This document shows, one piece after another, positions 28,892 through 37,301 of a stretch of DNA of 64,000 nt (position 1 is the stretch's first letter; each line of letters opens with the position of its first letter). Both the position numbers and the translations under genes were made by a program. Origin of the DNA: Marinobacter sp. LQ44 (GTDB lineage Bacteria; Pseudomonadota; Gammaproteobacteria; Pseudomonadales; Oleiphilaceae); contig NZ_CP014754.1 of NCBI RefSeq assembly GCF_001447155.2, positions 1,674,001 through 1,738,000 on the forward strand, given 5' to 3'. The notes under the pieces were generated by a model. It searched no databases. It was not told the origin of the DNA and saw nothing but the letters and a program-made list of their open reading frames with translations.

Positions 28892-29548
28892 TCAGACCCG
28901 CCTTGCTTCCTCCAGCTGACCATAGCGAACAAGGCCAGCATCCACCGCCAGATGAATCAGCTCCACTGACGAGGAAACCTGAAGCTTGCTCTTCAGGCCC
29001 GCCAAGTGGTTAGACACTGTCTTGTTGCTGACGCACAATCGACCAGCGATACCTGAAACACTCTCACCCCGGGCATACATCAGAAGAACCTCCATTTCCC
29101 TTTGGGTCATATCCCTGAGCCGATGATCTACCGGCCGCTCCTGGTTCATTGCCAGACGGGTCGCAATCGGATGCTCGATGTAGGGCTGGCCAGCAGCGAC
29201 CCGTTTCACCGCTTCAGCCAACTCCTCCGGGGCGCAGCTTTTTGAGACAAACCCCAAACCGCCAATATCCAGAGCCTGCCTGACCATGGGCAGCTCATCG
29301 TGCATGGTGAAGAAAAGAATGGCCGCCCCACGCCAGCGCTGTCGCAGTCGGCGACCAACCTCCAAACCAGAGATATCGGGAAGCCCCATATCTAGTAACA
29401 CCACATTTGGCCGCAACCATCCATAGCAAGCGACCGCATCCTCGCCGTTGTCGACTTCGGTGATCGCCACCGCAGGCAGCATTGAACGCAGGAGATTCGC
29501 AATCCCCTGGCGAACGACCTGGTGATCATCCACAATCATGAGCTTCAC
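28892..29548 (-). CDS. exaE: NarL-type response regulator ExaE/EraR/PedR2-like
   Basis: A 218-residue two-component regulator: receiver domain (about 3-118) with D53 in VVLLDMGLPD, and a LuxR-type HTH (about 145-215) with VSGIAGRLCVSNKTVSNH. I chose the GTG at 29548 because GGGGAG lies six bases upstream and it overlaps the kinase stop (GTGA). An ATG eight codons upstream lies inside the kinase. In Pseudomonas this regulator controls exaA/pedE and, with the lanthanide-responsive kinase, the switch to pedH. Likely binder of one of the island motifs (inference). Confidence 0.88.
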   Translation of the reverse strand: MKLMIVDDHQVVRQGIANLLRSMLPAVAITEVDNGEDAVACYGWLRPNVVLLDMGLPDISGLEVGRRLRQRWRGAAILFFTMHDELPMVRQALDIGGLGFVSKSCAPEELAEAVKRVAAGQPYIEHPIATRLAMNQERPVDHRLRDMTQREMEVLLMYARGESVSGIAGRLCVSNKTVSNHLAGLKSKLQVSSSVELIHLAVDAGLVRYGQLEEARRV

Positions 29549-30777
29549 AGGATGCTCCCCGGGATTGGGCACAGTCGGGAAAGCGGGACGGCAAGCCGGA
29601 TTCGGGTGCCCTCGCCCATTCGACTGAAGAACTTTACTTCACCACCCAGGCATCTGGCTCGCTCACGCATGGACCGCACACCCAGGCCGGCGTTGTCGGG
29701 CAGACAATCGTTTCCGACGCCATCATCACGTACCTCAATGCTCAGTTCCGTGGCGTTAAGGGCTACCGCCAATGTCGCGCAGGATGCATTGGCATGACGG
29801 GATACGTTGTTCAAGGCCTCCTGGAGAAACCGGTACAGGTGTGTCTGTTGCTCACCGGTAAATTCTGGCAGGCGGTCGTCCATCGCAAGGCGACACTCCA
29901 GGCCGCTAAGCTGTTGCCATTGTTCGGTCAGATGCCGGATTGCGCTGCCCAGACCCAACTGCTCCATCACCAGCGGATGCAAATCCTGGAGCAGGTGACG
30001 GAAATGCCTCTGGATGGTCTCACAGTTTTCCGCCAGGTCACTGGCCTGTTTCTTCTGCCGATCGTTCAGGCCGGAATCGTAGAGCAGGCTTCGCGCCTGG
30101 GCACGGATACCCGTCAGGTATTGCCCCAGGTCGTCATGGAGTACGCGGGCGATATGTTCACGCTCCCGGTCCTGCAACCGAAGCAGTTCGTTGAGCAGTC
30201 GACTGACGGTCTGCTGTTCCACCTGAAGCGCCTCGGCCATGGTATTGAAACGGCAAACCAGGGAGTCCAGTTCTTGTTCTTGCTGACGCGGTAGCCGGGA
30301 AGTGAGTTGACCCGCCGAGATTGCCCCCATGGCTTCAGAGAGGCTGGCGAGGGTACGCATGCCGCGCCTGACCATAACAAACAGCGCGAGGAAGCACAGG
30401 CAGGTACCAATCGCGTAGGCACCGGAAACCAGCAGGAACCCTTCCCAGATTTCCTCAACCTCATCGGCGGGATCAACCTGCCAGCCATTAATCACTGGCC
30501 GGTGGAGTTCTCTGGCAATCAGTGCTGAGAACCAGGCCGGCACATCCCTGCTTAGGCCAGAACCTGTATCACCCGCCGGCGTCAGGTGACGCATGCCGCT
30601 AACGACAGATTCCGGGAGATCGTCGGGGCTTTCCAAACTCTGTGCAAGCCCGGCAACACCGTCAAGTTCCCGCTGGACATCATGGCGGGCCTGCTGGATA
30701 TAAAACAGCGCTCCGAGCAGATAGATGAGCAGAAAAACCGCCAGCATCAATAGAGATATCTTCCGATATACCGTCAT
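29545..30777 (-). CDS. exaD: Membrane histidine kinase ExaD/EraS/PedS2-like
   Basis: A 410-residue sensor kinase. TM1 (about 8-27), a periplasmic loop of roughly 85 residues, TM2 (about 114-137), HAMP (about 138-190), HisKA_3 domain with H214 in ARVLHDDLGQYLTG, and a C-terminal ATPase with the N-box EALNNVSRHA. The loop contains an acidic stretch DPADEVEE (102-109). PedS2 of P. putida responds to lanthanides from the periplasm; the same role here would explain the paired dehydrogenases, but the ligand is inferred. Co-transcribed with the regulator by overlap. Confidence 0.88.
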   Translation of the reverse strand: MTVYRKISLLMLAVFLLIYLLGALFYIQQARHDVQRELDGVAGLAQSLESPDDLPESVVSGMRHLTPAGDTGSGLSRDVPAWFSALIARELHRPVINGWQVDPADEVEEIWEGFLLVSGAYAIGTCLCFLALFVMVRRGMRTLASLSEAMGAISAGQLTSRLPRQQEQELDSLVCRFNTMAEALQVEQQTVSRLLNELLRLQDREREHIARVLHDDLGQYLTGIRAQARSLLYDSGLNDRQKKQASDLAENCETIQRHFRHLLQDLHPLVMEQLGLGSAIRHLTEQWQQLSGLECRLAMDDRLPEFTGEQQTHLYRFLQEALNNVSRHANASCATLAVALNATELSIEVRDDGVGNDCLPDNAGLGVRSMRERARCLGGEVKFFSRMGEGTRIRLAVPLSRLCPIPGSIL

Positions 30778-30847
30778 TGTTTTTATCCATTGCGGGTAAA
30801 CAGCCTGTCCACCCTCATGCTAAACCCGCCAGCTTTAACCGGAATAG

Positions 30848-30860
30848 TTCTTTAGTACTG
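30848..30860 (+). promoter_or_regulatory. Island motif 1, exaD / ABC-module copy
   Basis: TTCTTTAGTACTG lies between the divergent exaD and the ABC-module operon, 70 bases from the former and 80 from the latter. It is the least well-spaced of the six copies. Confidence 0.42.
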
Positions 30861-30940
30861 GCACTTTCCTACTTTCTGAATATTTCACCGGCATTGCCCC
30901 TTCTCTAAGCTGGAATTACAACAATAAACCGGAGAATCCA

Positions 30941-32113
30941 ATGTCTTTGTTATCCAGGACAGCGGCAGCCACCCTGCTCACTATGCTCAGCGCAGCTCCT
31001 CTCCACGCGGAGGCGCTCGACGTTCGCATCGGCTACCTGCAGTGGGTGCCAGACAAAGGCCCCGTGTTATCCAATATCATTCCAGAGCCCGAGGATGCGG
31101 GCCTGCGAGGAGCCGAGCTGGGACTGGCTGACAACCAGACCACCGGACGCTTTCTGGGGCAGAACTATAAGCTGGAAAGTGAAGTGGTGGATTCCCATGA
31201 GGAAGCCTTGGGAGCATTTGAGCTGATGCAAACCAGCGGCACCCAACTGTTCGTGGTTAACGCCCCCGCACAGACTGTCCAGGCGATCATGGGCATGGCC
31301 AGCGAAAATGCACTGATTTTCAACGCTGGAGCAAAAGACGACCAACTGCGCACCGACCAGTGCCATCCAAATCTTCTACACACCGTGCCCAGCTACGCCA
31401 TGCTCACCGACTCGCTGGGCCAGTGGCTGAATATGCGGCGCTGGAACGACCTATTCCTGATTACTGGCCCGACCGAGGAAGACAAAGCCTGGGCCGATGC
31501 GTTTCGCCGGTCCGCCAAGCGCTTTGGCCTGAAGATTGTCCAGGACAAACCCTGGACCTTCGACGCCGACCTGCGCCGCACCGCCGCCAAGGAACTGCCC
31601 GCATTCACCCAGGCCCGCAACTATGATGCCGTGGTCGTGGCCGACGTGCGTGGCGATTTCGGCGAATACGTTCCCTTCAATACCTGGCTGCCGAGGCCGG
31701 TGGTCGGCACCCAGGGCATGGTGCCGGTTACCTGGCACCGGGTGGTTGAAGCCTGGGGCGCAGCGCAGCTTCAGAACCGGTTCCGGGCCCTGGCCGAGCG
31801 CGACATGAATGGCGACGACTACGCTGCCTGGGCCGCTGTCCGTTCAATTGGCACGGCGGTCACCGATCTGAAAGTGGCCGACGCCAACGAGATTCGCGAC
31901 TTCCTGTTTACCGACAAGTTCCAACTGGCCGCCTTCAAGGGCCGCAGCTTGAGCTTTAGGGACTGGAATGGGCAGTTACGCCAGCCGATTCCGCTGGTTC
32001 ACCCCAGAAGCCTGGTGGCTCAGGCCCCCTTCGAGGGCTTTCTGCATCCCAATACCGAAATGGACACCCTCGGGTTCGACAAACCCGAGAGCCAGTGTCG
32101 CATCAACGGCTGA
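30941..32113 (+). CDS. PQQ-system ABC substrate-binding protein (branched-chain type)
   Basis: A 390-residue exported binding protein of the type I periplasmic fold. Signal peptide about 1-23 (LHAEA), then LDVRIGYLQWVPDKGP, and a region with LRGAELGLADNQTTGRFLGQ that resembles the Leu/Ile/Val-binding family. It heads an operon with a beta-propeller protein and an ABC ATPase/permease pair. This gene set recurs next to PQQ alcohol dehydrogenases (PQQ-ABC families). What it binds is unknown; proposals include the alcohol or a product. Confidence 0.85.
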   Translation: MSLLSRTAAATLLTMLSAAPLHAEALDVRIGYLQWVPDKGPVLSNIIPEPEDAGLRGAELGLADNQTTGRFLGQNYKLESEVVDSHEEALGAFELMQTSGTQLFVVNAPAQTVQAIMGMASENALIFNAGAKDDQLRTDQCHPNLLHTVPSYAMLTDSLGQWLNMRRWNDLFLITGPTEEDKAWADAFRRSAKRFGLKIVQDKPWTFDADLRRTAAKELPAFTQARNYDAVVVADVRGDFGEYVPFNTWLPRPVVGTQGMVPVTWHRVVEAWGAAQLQNRFRALAERDMNGDDYAAWAAVRSIGTAVTDLKVADANEIRDFLFTDKFQLAAFKGRSLSFRDWNGQLRQPIPLVHPRSLVAQAPFEGFLHPNTEMDTLGFDKPESQCRING

Positions 32114-32154
32114 CCCTGCGCGGCGCCAACCTGAAAACAAGAAGGAGTAACACC

Positions 32155-33129
32155 ATGAAATCAATATTCAAGAAAGCCGCACTGGCAGCCATGATCGGGC
32201 TCTCTGGGCCAGCAATGGCCAGCCTGGCCTATGTATCCAACGAGAAAGACAACACCCTTTCGGTCATCGATACCAAAACCCACGAAGTTATTGAAACCAT
32301 TGATGTGGGTGCTCGCCCAAGGGGCATTCTGCTGTCCAAGGACTTCACCAAGCTCTATATCTGCGCCAGTGACGACGACACGGTGCAGGTGCTGGACCTG
32401 GCCACCCGGAAGATCATCGACACCCTGCCCTCCGGCGAGGACCCAGAGCAGTTTGCCCTGCATCCGAACAACCGGCATCTATACATCGCCAATGAGGACG
32501 ATGCCATCGTGACGGTGGTAGACGTACAAACCAAGGACGTGCTGGCGCAGATTGATGTGGGCATCGAACCAGAGGGTATGGCGGTCAGCCCGGACGGTAA
32601 ATGGGCGGTCAACACCAGTGAAACCACCAGCATGTTGCACTGGATCAACACCGAGACCTTTGAGATCGAGAAGAACGTGGTCGTTGGCCAGCGCCCCCGC
32701 CATGTGGAGTTCACCAAAGACAGCAAGATTGCCTGGGCCTCCGCAGAAATTGGCGGCACCGTGCACATCTTTGATGTCGACACCATCGAAGAGATCAAGC
32801 AGATTGATTTCAAGATCCGCGGCGTACCCCAGGACCGCGTTCAGCCGGTTGGCATTCAGCTGACCTCTGACGGCAAGTACGCCTTTGTGGCCTTGGGGCC
32901 GTCCAACCACGTCGCCGTGGTGGATGCCCAGACCTATGAGGTTCTGGACTATCTGCTGGTCGGTTCCCGGGTATGGCAGCTGGCACTGGATAAGGATGAG
33001 AAGTTCCTTTACACCACCAACGGTGTCTCTGGCGATGTCTCTGTGATTGATGTAGACGAGCTCAAGGTCATCAAGTCTATCAAGGTGGGCCGCTACCCCT
33101 GGGGTGTGGTGATTGATCCGACTTCATGA
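32155..33129 (+). CDS. PQQ-associated periplasmic beta-propeller protein (YVTN repeats)
   Basis: A 324-residue exported protein: signal peptide about 1-22 (AMA cleavage), then about seven YVTN-type blades such as LAYVSNEKDNTLSVIDTKTH, LYICASDDDTVQVLDLATR and LYIANEDDAIVTVVDVQTK. The ATG at 32155 is preceded by AAGGAG. Its stop overlaps the ABC ATPase start (ATGA), so expression is coupled. The family is found only with PQQ alcohol catabolism clusters as far as I know; a scaffold or PQQ/metal-binding role is conjecture. Confidence 0.85.
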   Translation: MKSIFKKAALAAMIGLSGPAMASLAYVSNEKDNTLSVIDTKTHEVIETIDVGARPRGILLSKDFTKLYICASDDDTVQVLDLATRKIIDTLPSGEDPEQFALHPNNRHLYIANEDDAIVTVVDVQTKDVLAQIDVGIEPEGMAVSPDGKWAVNTSETTSMLHWINTETFEIEKNVVVGQRPRHVEFTKDSKIAWASAEIGGTVHIFDVDTIEEIKQIDFKIRGVPQDRVQPVGIQLTSDGKYAFVALGPSNHVAVVDAQTYEVLDYLLVGSRVWQLALDKDEKFLYTTNGVSGDVSVIDVDELKVIKSIKVGRYPWGVVIDPTS

Positions 33130-33848
33130 CCATTGAAGCCCGGGACATCAGCTTCCACTACGGAGACAAAGCGGTTCTGAAGGAGGTCAGCTTCGCGCTG
33201 AGCTCTGGCCGTTTCCATGCACTTCTGGGCCCAAACGGGGCAGGTAAATCCACCCTGTTTGGCTTGCTCACCCGGCTACTGGCCTTGCAGCAGGGCGATG
33301 TCTTGCTGGGCGGCCAGTCGCTCAGAAAACAGCCCGCAGAGGCGATGCGGAAGATCGGCGTGGTGTTCCAGCAGAATGCCCTGGATCTGGACTTGTCCGT
33401 TCGCCAGAATCTGCACTACCACGCCGCGCTGCATGGCCTGTCCCGCAAAGAAGCCCGGGCCCGTGGTGACCGGGAGCTGACCCGGTTCAATCTGCTCGAC
33501 CGGGCCGACGACGCGGTTCGCCAGCTCAATGGGGGGCACCGGCGGCGGGTGGAAATTGCGCGTGCACTGCTTCATCAACCCTCCCTGTTACTTCTGGATG
33601 AGCCCACCGTAGGCCTCGATGTCGCCAGCCGGCGGGCACTCAACGAACACGTTCGGACCCTGTGCGAGCAAGACGGGCTGACCGTACTCTGGGCCACGCA
33701 CCTGATTGAAGAGGTTCAGGAGCAAGACAAGGTGTTGATTCTGCACCAGGGCCGCTTGCTGGCAAACGGCACGGGACAGGTGATCTGCGAGGAGCAAGGC
33801 GCACAGAATCTGGCAGACACGTTCCACAAACTGACCGGAGCCGGCTGA
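33126..33848 (+). CDS. ABC transporter ATP-binding protein, PQQ alcohol system (PedB-like)
   Basis: A 240-residue ABC ATPase. Walker A is GPNGAGKST (about 36-44), Walker B LLLLDEPTVGLD, H-loop WATHLIEE. The signature is LNGGHRRRVEIARA instead of the usual LSGGQ, a natural variant seen in drug/Nod-factor-type exporters. It is closest in style to the ABC-2 export ATPases. Overlaps the propeller gene and is followed by its permease after one base. Homologous to the pedB type of Pseudomonas. Confidence 0.88.
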   Translation: MTIEARDISFHYGDKAVLKEVSFALSSGRFHALLGPNGAGKSTLFGLLTRLLALQQGDVLLGGQSLRKQPAEAMRKIGVVFQQNALDLDLSVRQNLHYHAALHGLSRKEARARGDRELTRFNLLDRADDAVRQLNGGHRRRVEIARALLHQPSLLLLDEPTVGLDVASRRALNEHVRTLCEQDGLTVLWATHLIEEVQEQDKVLILHQGRLLANGTGQVICEEQGAQNLADTFHKLTGAG

Positions 33849-33849
33849 T

Positions 33850-34653
33850 ATGAAAGCCATCGATTATTGGCACTGTTTTATGGGCATCCAGACCCGGGAA
33901 TGGCTCAGGTTCTGGCAGCAACGCACTCGCTTTGCCAGTGCGCTGGTGCGGCCCCTGCTCTGGCTGGTGGTATTCGCCGCCGGGTTCCGGGCGGTTCTGG
34001 GCATTTCCATTATCCCCCCGTACCAGACCTACATCACTTATGAAACCTACATCGTGCCCGGACTGTGCGGCATGATTATCCTGTTCAACAGTATGCAGGG
34101 GGCCCTGTCGATGGTGTATGACCGGGAACTGGGCAGCATGCGGGTGCTGTTGATGAGCCCCCTGCCCAGGCCATTTCTGCTGATTACCAAACTGCTGGCC
34201 ATGGGTTTTGTGTCAGTGGCCCAGGTTTATGTTTTTCTGCTGATCGCATGGCTGGTTGGCGTAGAGCCACCCCGATGGGGGTACCTGGCGATTCTGCCCG
34301 CATTGATCCTCACCAGCCTGATGCTGGGCGCACTGGGATTGCTGATAGCCACCTGGATAAAACAACTGGAGAACTTCGCGGGGGTGATGAACTTTGTCAT
34401 TTTCCCGATGTTCTTTATGTCTTCGGCCCTGTATCCGCTGTGGCGCATGAACGAAGCCAGCCCGTGGCTTTACTGGATCTGCCAGTTCAATCCGTTTACC
34501 CACGCAGTTGAAGCGATCCGGTTTTCACTCTACCTGGAATGGAACCCTCTGGCCGTCGGCATAACCGCCGGCGTGACCATCGTACTTTCGCTGTTCGCTA
34601 CCGCGGGTTTTCGCCCCCAGCGGACGAAAATCCTGGGGAGCAAGCCCGCCTGA
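33850..34653 (+). CDS. ABC-2 type permease, PQQ alcohol system (PedC-like)
   Basis: A 267-residue inner-membrane protein with six hydrophobic segments and the ABC-2 signature region (VYDRELGSMRVLLMSPLPR, then the FPMFFMSSALYPLW segment). ABC-2 permeases usually export. With the neighbouring ATPase it makes a complete transporter. It is the last gene of the operon beginning at 30941 and is convergent with the following ABC importer. The cargo is not known. Confidence 0.88.
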   Translation: MKAIDYWHCFMGIQTREWLRFWQQRTRFASALVRPLLWLVVFAAGFRAVLGISIIPPYQTYITYETYIVPGLCGMIILFNSMQGALSMVYDRELGSMRVLLMSPLPRPFLLITKLLAMGFVSVAQVYVFLLIAWLVGVEPPRWGYLAILPALILTSLMLGALGLLIATWIKQLENFAGVMNFVIFPMFFMSSALYPLWRMNEASPWLYWICQFNPFTHAVEAIRFSLYLEWNPLAVGITAGVTIVLSLFATAGFRPQRTKILGSKPA

Positions 34654-34665
34654 TCCGGTCGAGTG

Positions 34666-35337
34666 TCAGGAGCCCACTCTATCCAGCCTCCTCAGCTGCT
34701 CCAACAACTCGCGAACGGCTCCCGACTCCACCACCCGGTCGTCCCATTGCAACCTTGCCGGCTTACCATCGAGGTACCAGAGCCGGTTTGCCAGTAACTC
34801 TGCATCACCGCTGTCGTGGGTCACACAGATCATGGCCATATCCGGGTTTGCGTCCAATATGCCGGCAATCAGCTGTTTCAGATCTCCCGCCATGATCGGG
34901 TCGAGCGAGGCAAAGGGCTCGTCCAGCAGCAAAAGATCCGGCTTGACTGCCAGACAGCGGGCCAAAGCAGCACGGCGCGCCATCCCCAGTGAAAGCTGAT
35001 CCGGCAGGTAATGGCCATAACCGGCCAGACCAACCTGTCGCAACAGGTGCTCAGCCTCCTCATCGCTCGCGCCCACCAGCCGGAGGTTGGCTTTCAGGCT
35101 TCGCCAGGGCAACAGCCGATGCTCCTGAAACAGGTACCCGACTCGCAGTGTTTCACGACCAACCACCGCACCGGCCGGCATTGAGTTATCCAGGCCGGCG
35201 ATGGCATTGATCAGCGTGGTCTTACCGATGCCAGACGGCCCCAGCAAGCAGATGCGGTCGCCACGCTTGATGGTGGCAAAAACTTCGCCCAGCACGGGCT
35301 GTGCATAGTCTCGACCGCGTATTCTCAGCTCAAGCAT
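34666..35337 (-). CDS. NitT/TauT-type ABC transporter ATP-binding protein
   Basis: A 223-residue ATPase with Walker A GPSGIGKTT, signature LSLGMARRAALARCL (degenerate LSGGQ) and Walker B LLLLDEPFASLD. The start ATG at 35337 overlaps the permease end by eight bases, so the three genes form one operon (binding protein, permease, ATPase). It belongs to the nitrate/taurine/aliphatic sulfonate importer group, but is short and lacks other specificity clues. Confidence 0.85.
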   Translation of the reverse strand: MLELRIRGRDYAQPVLGEVFATIKRGDRICLLGPSGIGKTTLINAIAGLDNSMPAGAVVGRETLRVGYLFQEHRLLPWRSLKANLRLVGASDEEAEHLLRQVGLAGYGHYLPDQLSLGMARRAALARCLAVKPDLLLLDEPFASLDPIMAGDLKQLIAGILDANPDMAMICVTHDSGDAELLANRLWYLDGKPARLQWDDRVVESGAVRELLEQLRRLDRVGS

Positions 35338-36106
35338 GGGCCTGCTCCGGCTGTCGCCAGCGATTAGCCCGCCTTTCCACAGGCTGTAACAGCCCCAGTT
35401 CAATCAACTGCACAACGGCGATAAACGCCAGGCTGTAGGCCAGAATGGCGGCAACGTCGAACACCTGGAACGCCAGGTGCAGCTGAAAACCAATACCGCT
35501 GGAACGCCCCAGCAGTTCAACCACCAGAACGATTTTCCAGATCAGTGAAAGCCCTCCCCGGGTGGCCGCCATCAGATAAGGAAAGAGCTGCGGCACCCAC
35601 ACCTCACGGAGCCGCTGCCAGCGGGTAAATCCGTACACGGTAGCCATCTGTTCCAGCCGGTAGTCCAGGCTGCGTGCACCTTCTCGGACTGTGACGGCAA
35701 CGTTCGGGATCTTGTTGATAACAACCGCCATCACCGCGGCCGCTTCCACCAGCCCGAACCAGACATACATCAGTATGATCGTGACCAGCGCAGGCAGGTT
35801 CAGAAGCAACACCAGCATGGGATCAAACAGTGCGTTGGCGGTGCGCGACCGACCCATCACAATGCCGATACACGTACCCAGCAGCATCGCCAGGGTAAAC
35901 GCCACCGCGACCCGTGCCAGCGTGGCGCCCAGATGGAACCAGAGTTGACCGCCCCGCGCTTCCTTCATCAAGGTTTCCAGCACCTGCAATGGTCCGGGTA
36001 GCAGCGGGGACTCCAGGTGCCAGGCAAACAGTCCCCAGCACACAATAAACAGCGGCAGTACCAACCAGTAGCTCCAGAATGGCGGGTGACCTGTCTGGCT
36101 GCTCAC
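35330..36106 (-). CDS. NitT/TauT-type ABC transporter permease
   Basis: A 258-residue inner-membrane protein of the BPD_transp_1 family with about six hydrophobic segments. The EAA-type cytoplasmic loop is visible as EQMATVYGFTRWQRLREVWV (about 151-170). It overlaps the binding-protein gene (ATGA-like) and the ATPase gene. Substrate unknown. Confidence 0.87.
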   Translation of the reverse strand: MSSQTGHPPFWSYWLVLPLFIVCWGLFAWHLESPLLPGPLQVLETLMKEARGGQLWFHLGATLARVAVAFTLAMLLGTCIGIVMGRSRTANALFDPMLVLLLNLPALVTIILMYVWFGLVEAAAVMAVVINKIPNVAVTVREGARSLDYRLEQMATVYGFTRWQRLREVWVPQLFPYLMAATRGGLSLIWKIVLVVELLGRSSGIGFQLHLAFQVFDVAAILAYSLAFIAVVQLIELGLLQPVERRANRWRQPEQAHA

Positions 36107-37131
36107 GGCGGGCTCCGGTAGAACAGGGCTTCGGGCATCAGGGCCTCGGTATCAGCGCCTGTAAGCACCAGCAGCCGCTGGAGATCGCCACGGCGCTGCT
36201 CGGTCAGCGGCGCCGGGGTGCCCGCCACAAAGCCATCCCGCAGGGCTTCGAACACGGCCTCTGTGGACTGCCCCATCAGAGGCCTTAACCGCTGCCAGTG
36301 CGATGGTTCACCGGCCAGCTCGGCTTTTGCCTGTTGCAGCGAACGGGCAAAGCGTTCAATCAACCCGGCATGCTGTTGCGCCCATTCTGAGGGAAAGACA
36401 TAACCCAGTACCGGCAGGTTTGGGTCCAGGTCCAGAGCCCTGAGCAGGTCCGCCATCCCGAAAGCCGAACGCCAGCCGCCCTCGCCTCTGAGCCGGGCAG
36501 AGAAGTGCCAGTAGGTGACGATGGCATCAACCTGCTCACGCTTTAGCGCCTGGTTCAGTAGTGGCGGGGCGGCGAACTGCACCCGGGCATCTTGAGCCAG
36601 ATCGATACCCTGTCGCTCTGCCACCTTGGTCAACAGCACCCAGCCCTTGCTGTCCGGCCCGCCGGCTACGCCGATGCGTTTGCCTGCCAGGTCAGCCACC
36701 GAGCGAATCGCAGACGCCTCCGGCACGACGATATCCCCGATCTGGCTTGAGAACGGCACATACAGGTAGGGGGTGCCAGCTTGGAATCGAGACTGCGCCC
36801 AGAGCAAATCGGCCACCGCGCCATGCACGGAACCACTGGTGACTGCCAGCCGTGACGCCGGCAAATTCGCCACCAGTTTCAGATCAAGCCGATAGCCGTT
36901 CTTCTGGTCCAGCTTTCTGTGTTGCAGATGATCCAGCTCCCAGTGGGCGGTACCGAACTGAAGCACGCTGATGCTGAGAACGGGCAAGCCTGCCGGTTCC
37001 TGCGAATAGCCGTTGTCCGGTGTTACCAGAAAAACCACGGCAAACACCAGGCTGAGTGCGCGAAAGCCCCGTGAGAACCACCCCTTGAGGCCCGGGTGTA
37101 CGGCTTGAGTTATTCTTGTGTGATGCTTCAT
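36103..37131 (-). CDS. NitT/TauT-type ABC substrate-binding protein (SsuA/NMT1-like)
   Basis: A 342-residue exported binding protein. The signal peptide lies within about 20-45 (FRALSLVFAVVFLVTPDNGYS), and the mature part contains IRSVADLAGKRIGVAGGP, the hinge motif of the SsuA/ThiY group. The ATG at 37131 was chosen because the 88 upstream in-frame codons look non-coding and run through the promoter region. Island motif 1 lies only 36 bases upstream. The transport substrate is unclear; a thiamine-precursor, sulfonate or unusual ligand cannot be separated by sequence. Confidence 0.8.
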   Translation of the reverse strand: MKHHTRITQAVHPGLKGWFSRGFRALSLVFAVVFLVTPDNGYSQEPAGLPVLSISVLQFGTAHWELDHLQHRKLDQKNGYRLDLKLVANLPASRLAVTSGSVHGAVADLLWAQSRFQAGTPYLYVPFSSQIGDIVVPEASAIRSVADLAGKRIGVAGGPDSKGWVLLTKVAERQGIDLAQDARVQFAAPPLLNQALKREQVDAIVTYWHFSARLRGEGGWRSAFGMADLLRALDLDPNLPVLGYVFPSEWAQQHAGLIERFARSLQQAKAELAGEPSHWQRLRPLMGQSTEAVFEALRDGFVAGTPAPLTEQRRGDLQRLLVLTGADTEALMPEALFYRSPP

Positions 37132-37166
37132 GCCATCACGATACGAAGCCCTCAGCCCTTCAAGAA

Positions 37167-37179
37167 TAGTACTTTGGTG
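37167..37179 (-). promoter_or_regulatory. Island motif 1, erbR copy
   Basis: CACCAAAGTACTA on the minus strand, 122 bases upstream of the erbR start, opposite to that gene, matching the geometry at exaC, pedH and exaB. It is also 35 bases from the importer operon start. Confidence 0.48.
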
Positions 37180-37301
37180 CCTGTTTTTTGGTGCGATGGT
37201 CGCATTCAACCCAAGTCCAATATGGCGTGTAATGAAAACATCACAATAATAAACAGAAGGTGATCGCACCCATGCAGACACCTTCTGCACAGGAGGCCGC
37301 C

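Noticed and set aside
28885..28902. GGCGGG/CCCGCC hairpin between the pentapeptide gene and exaE
   Set aside because: Short stem with only a weak T tract and overlapping the exaE stop; may be a weak terminator but I would not call it.
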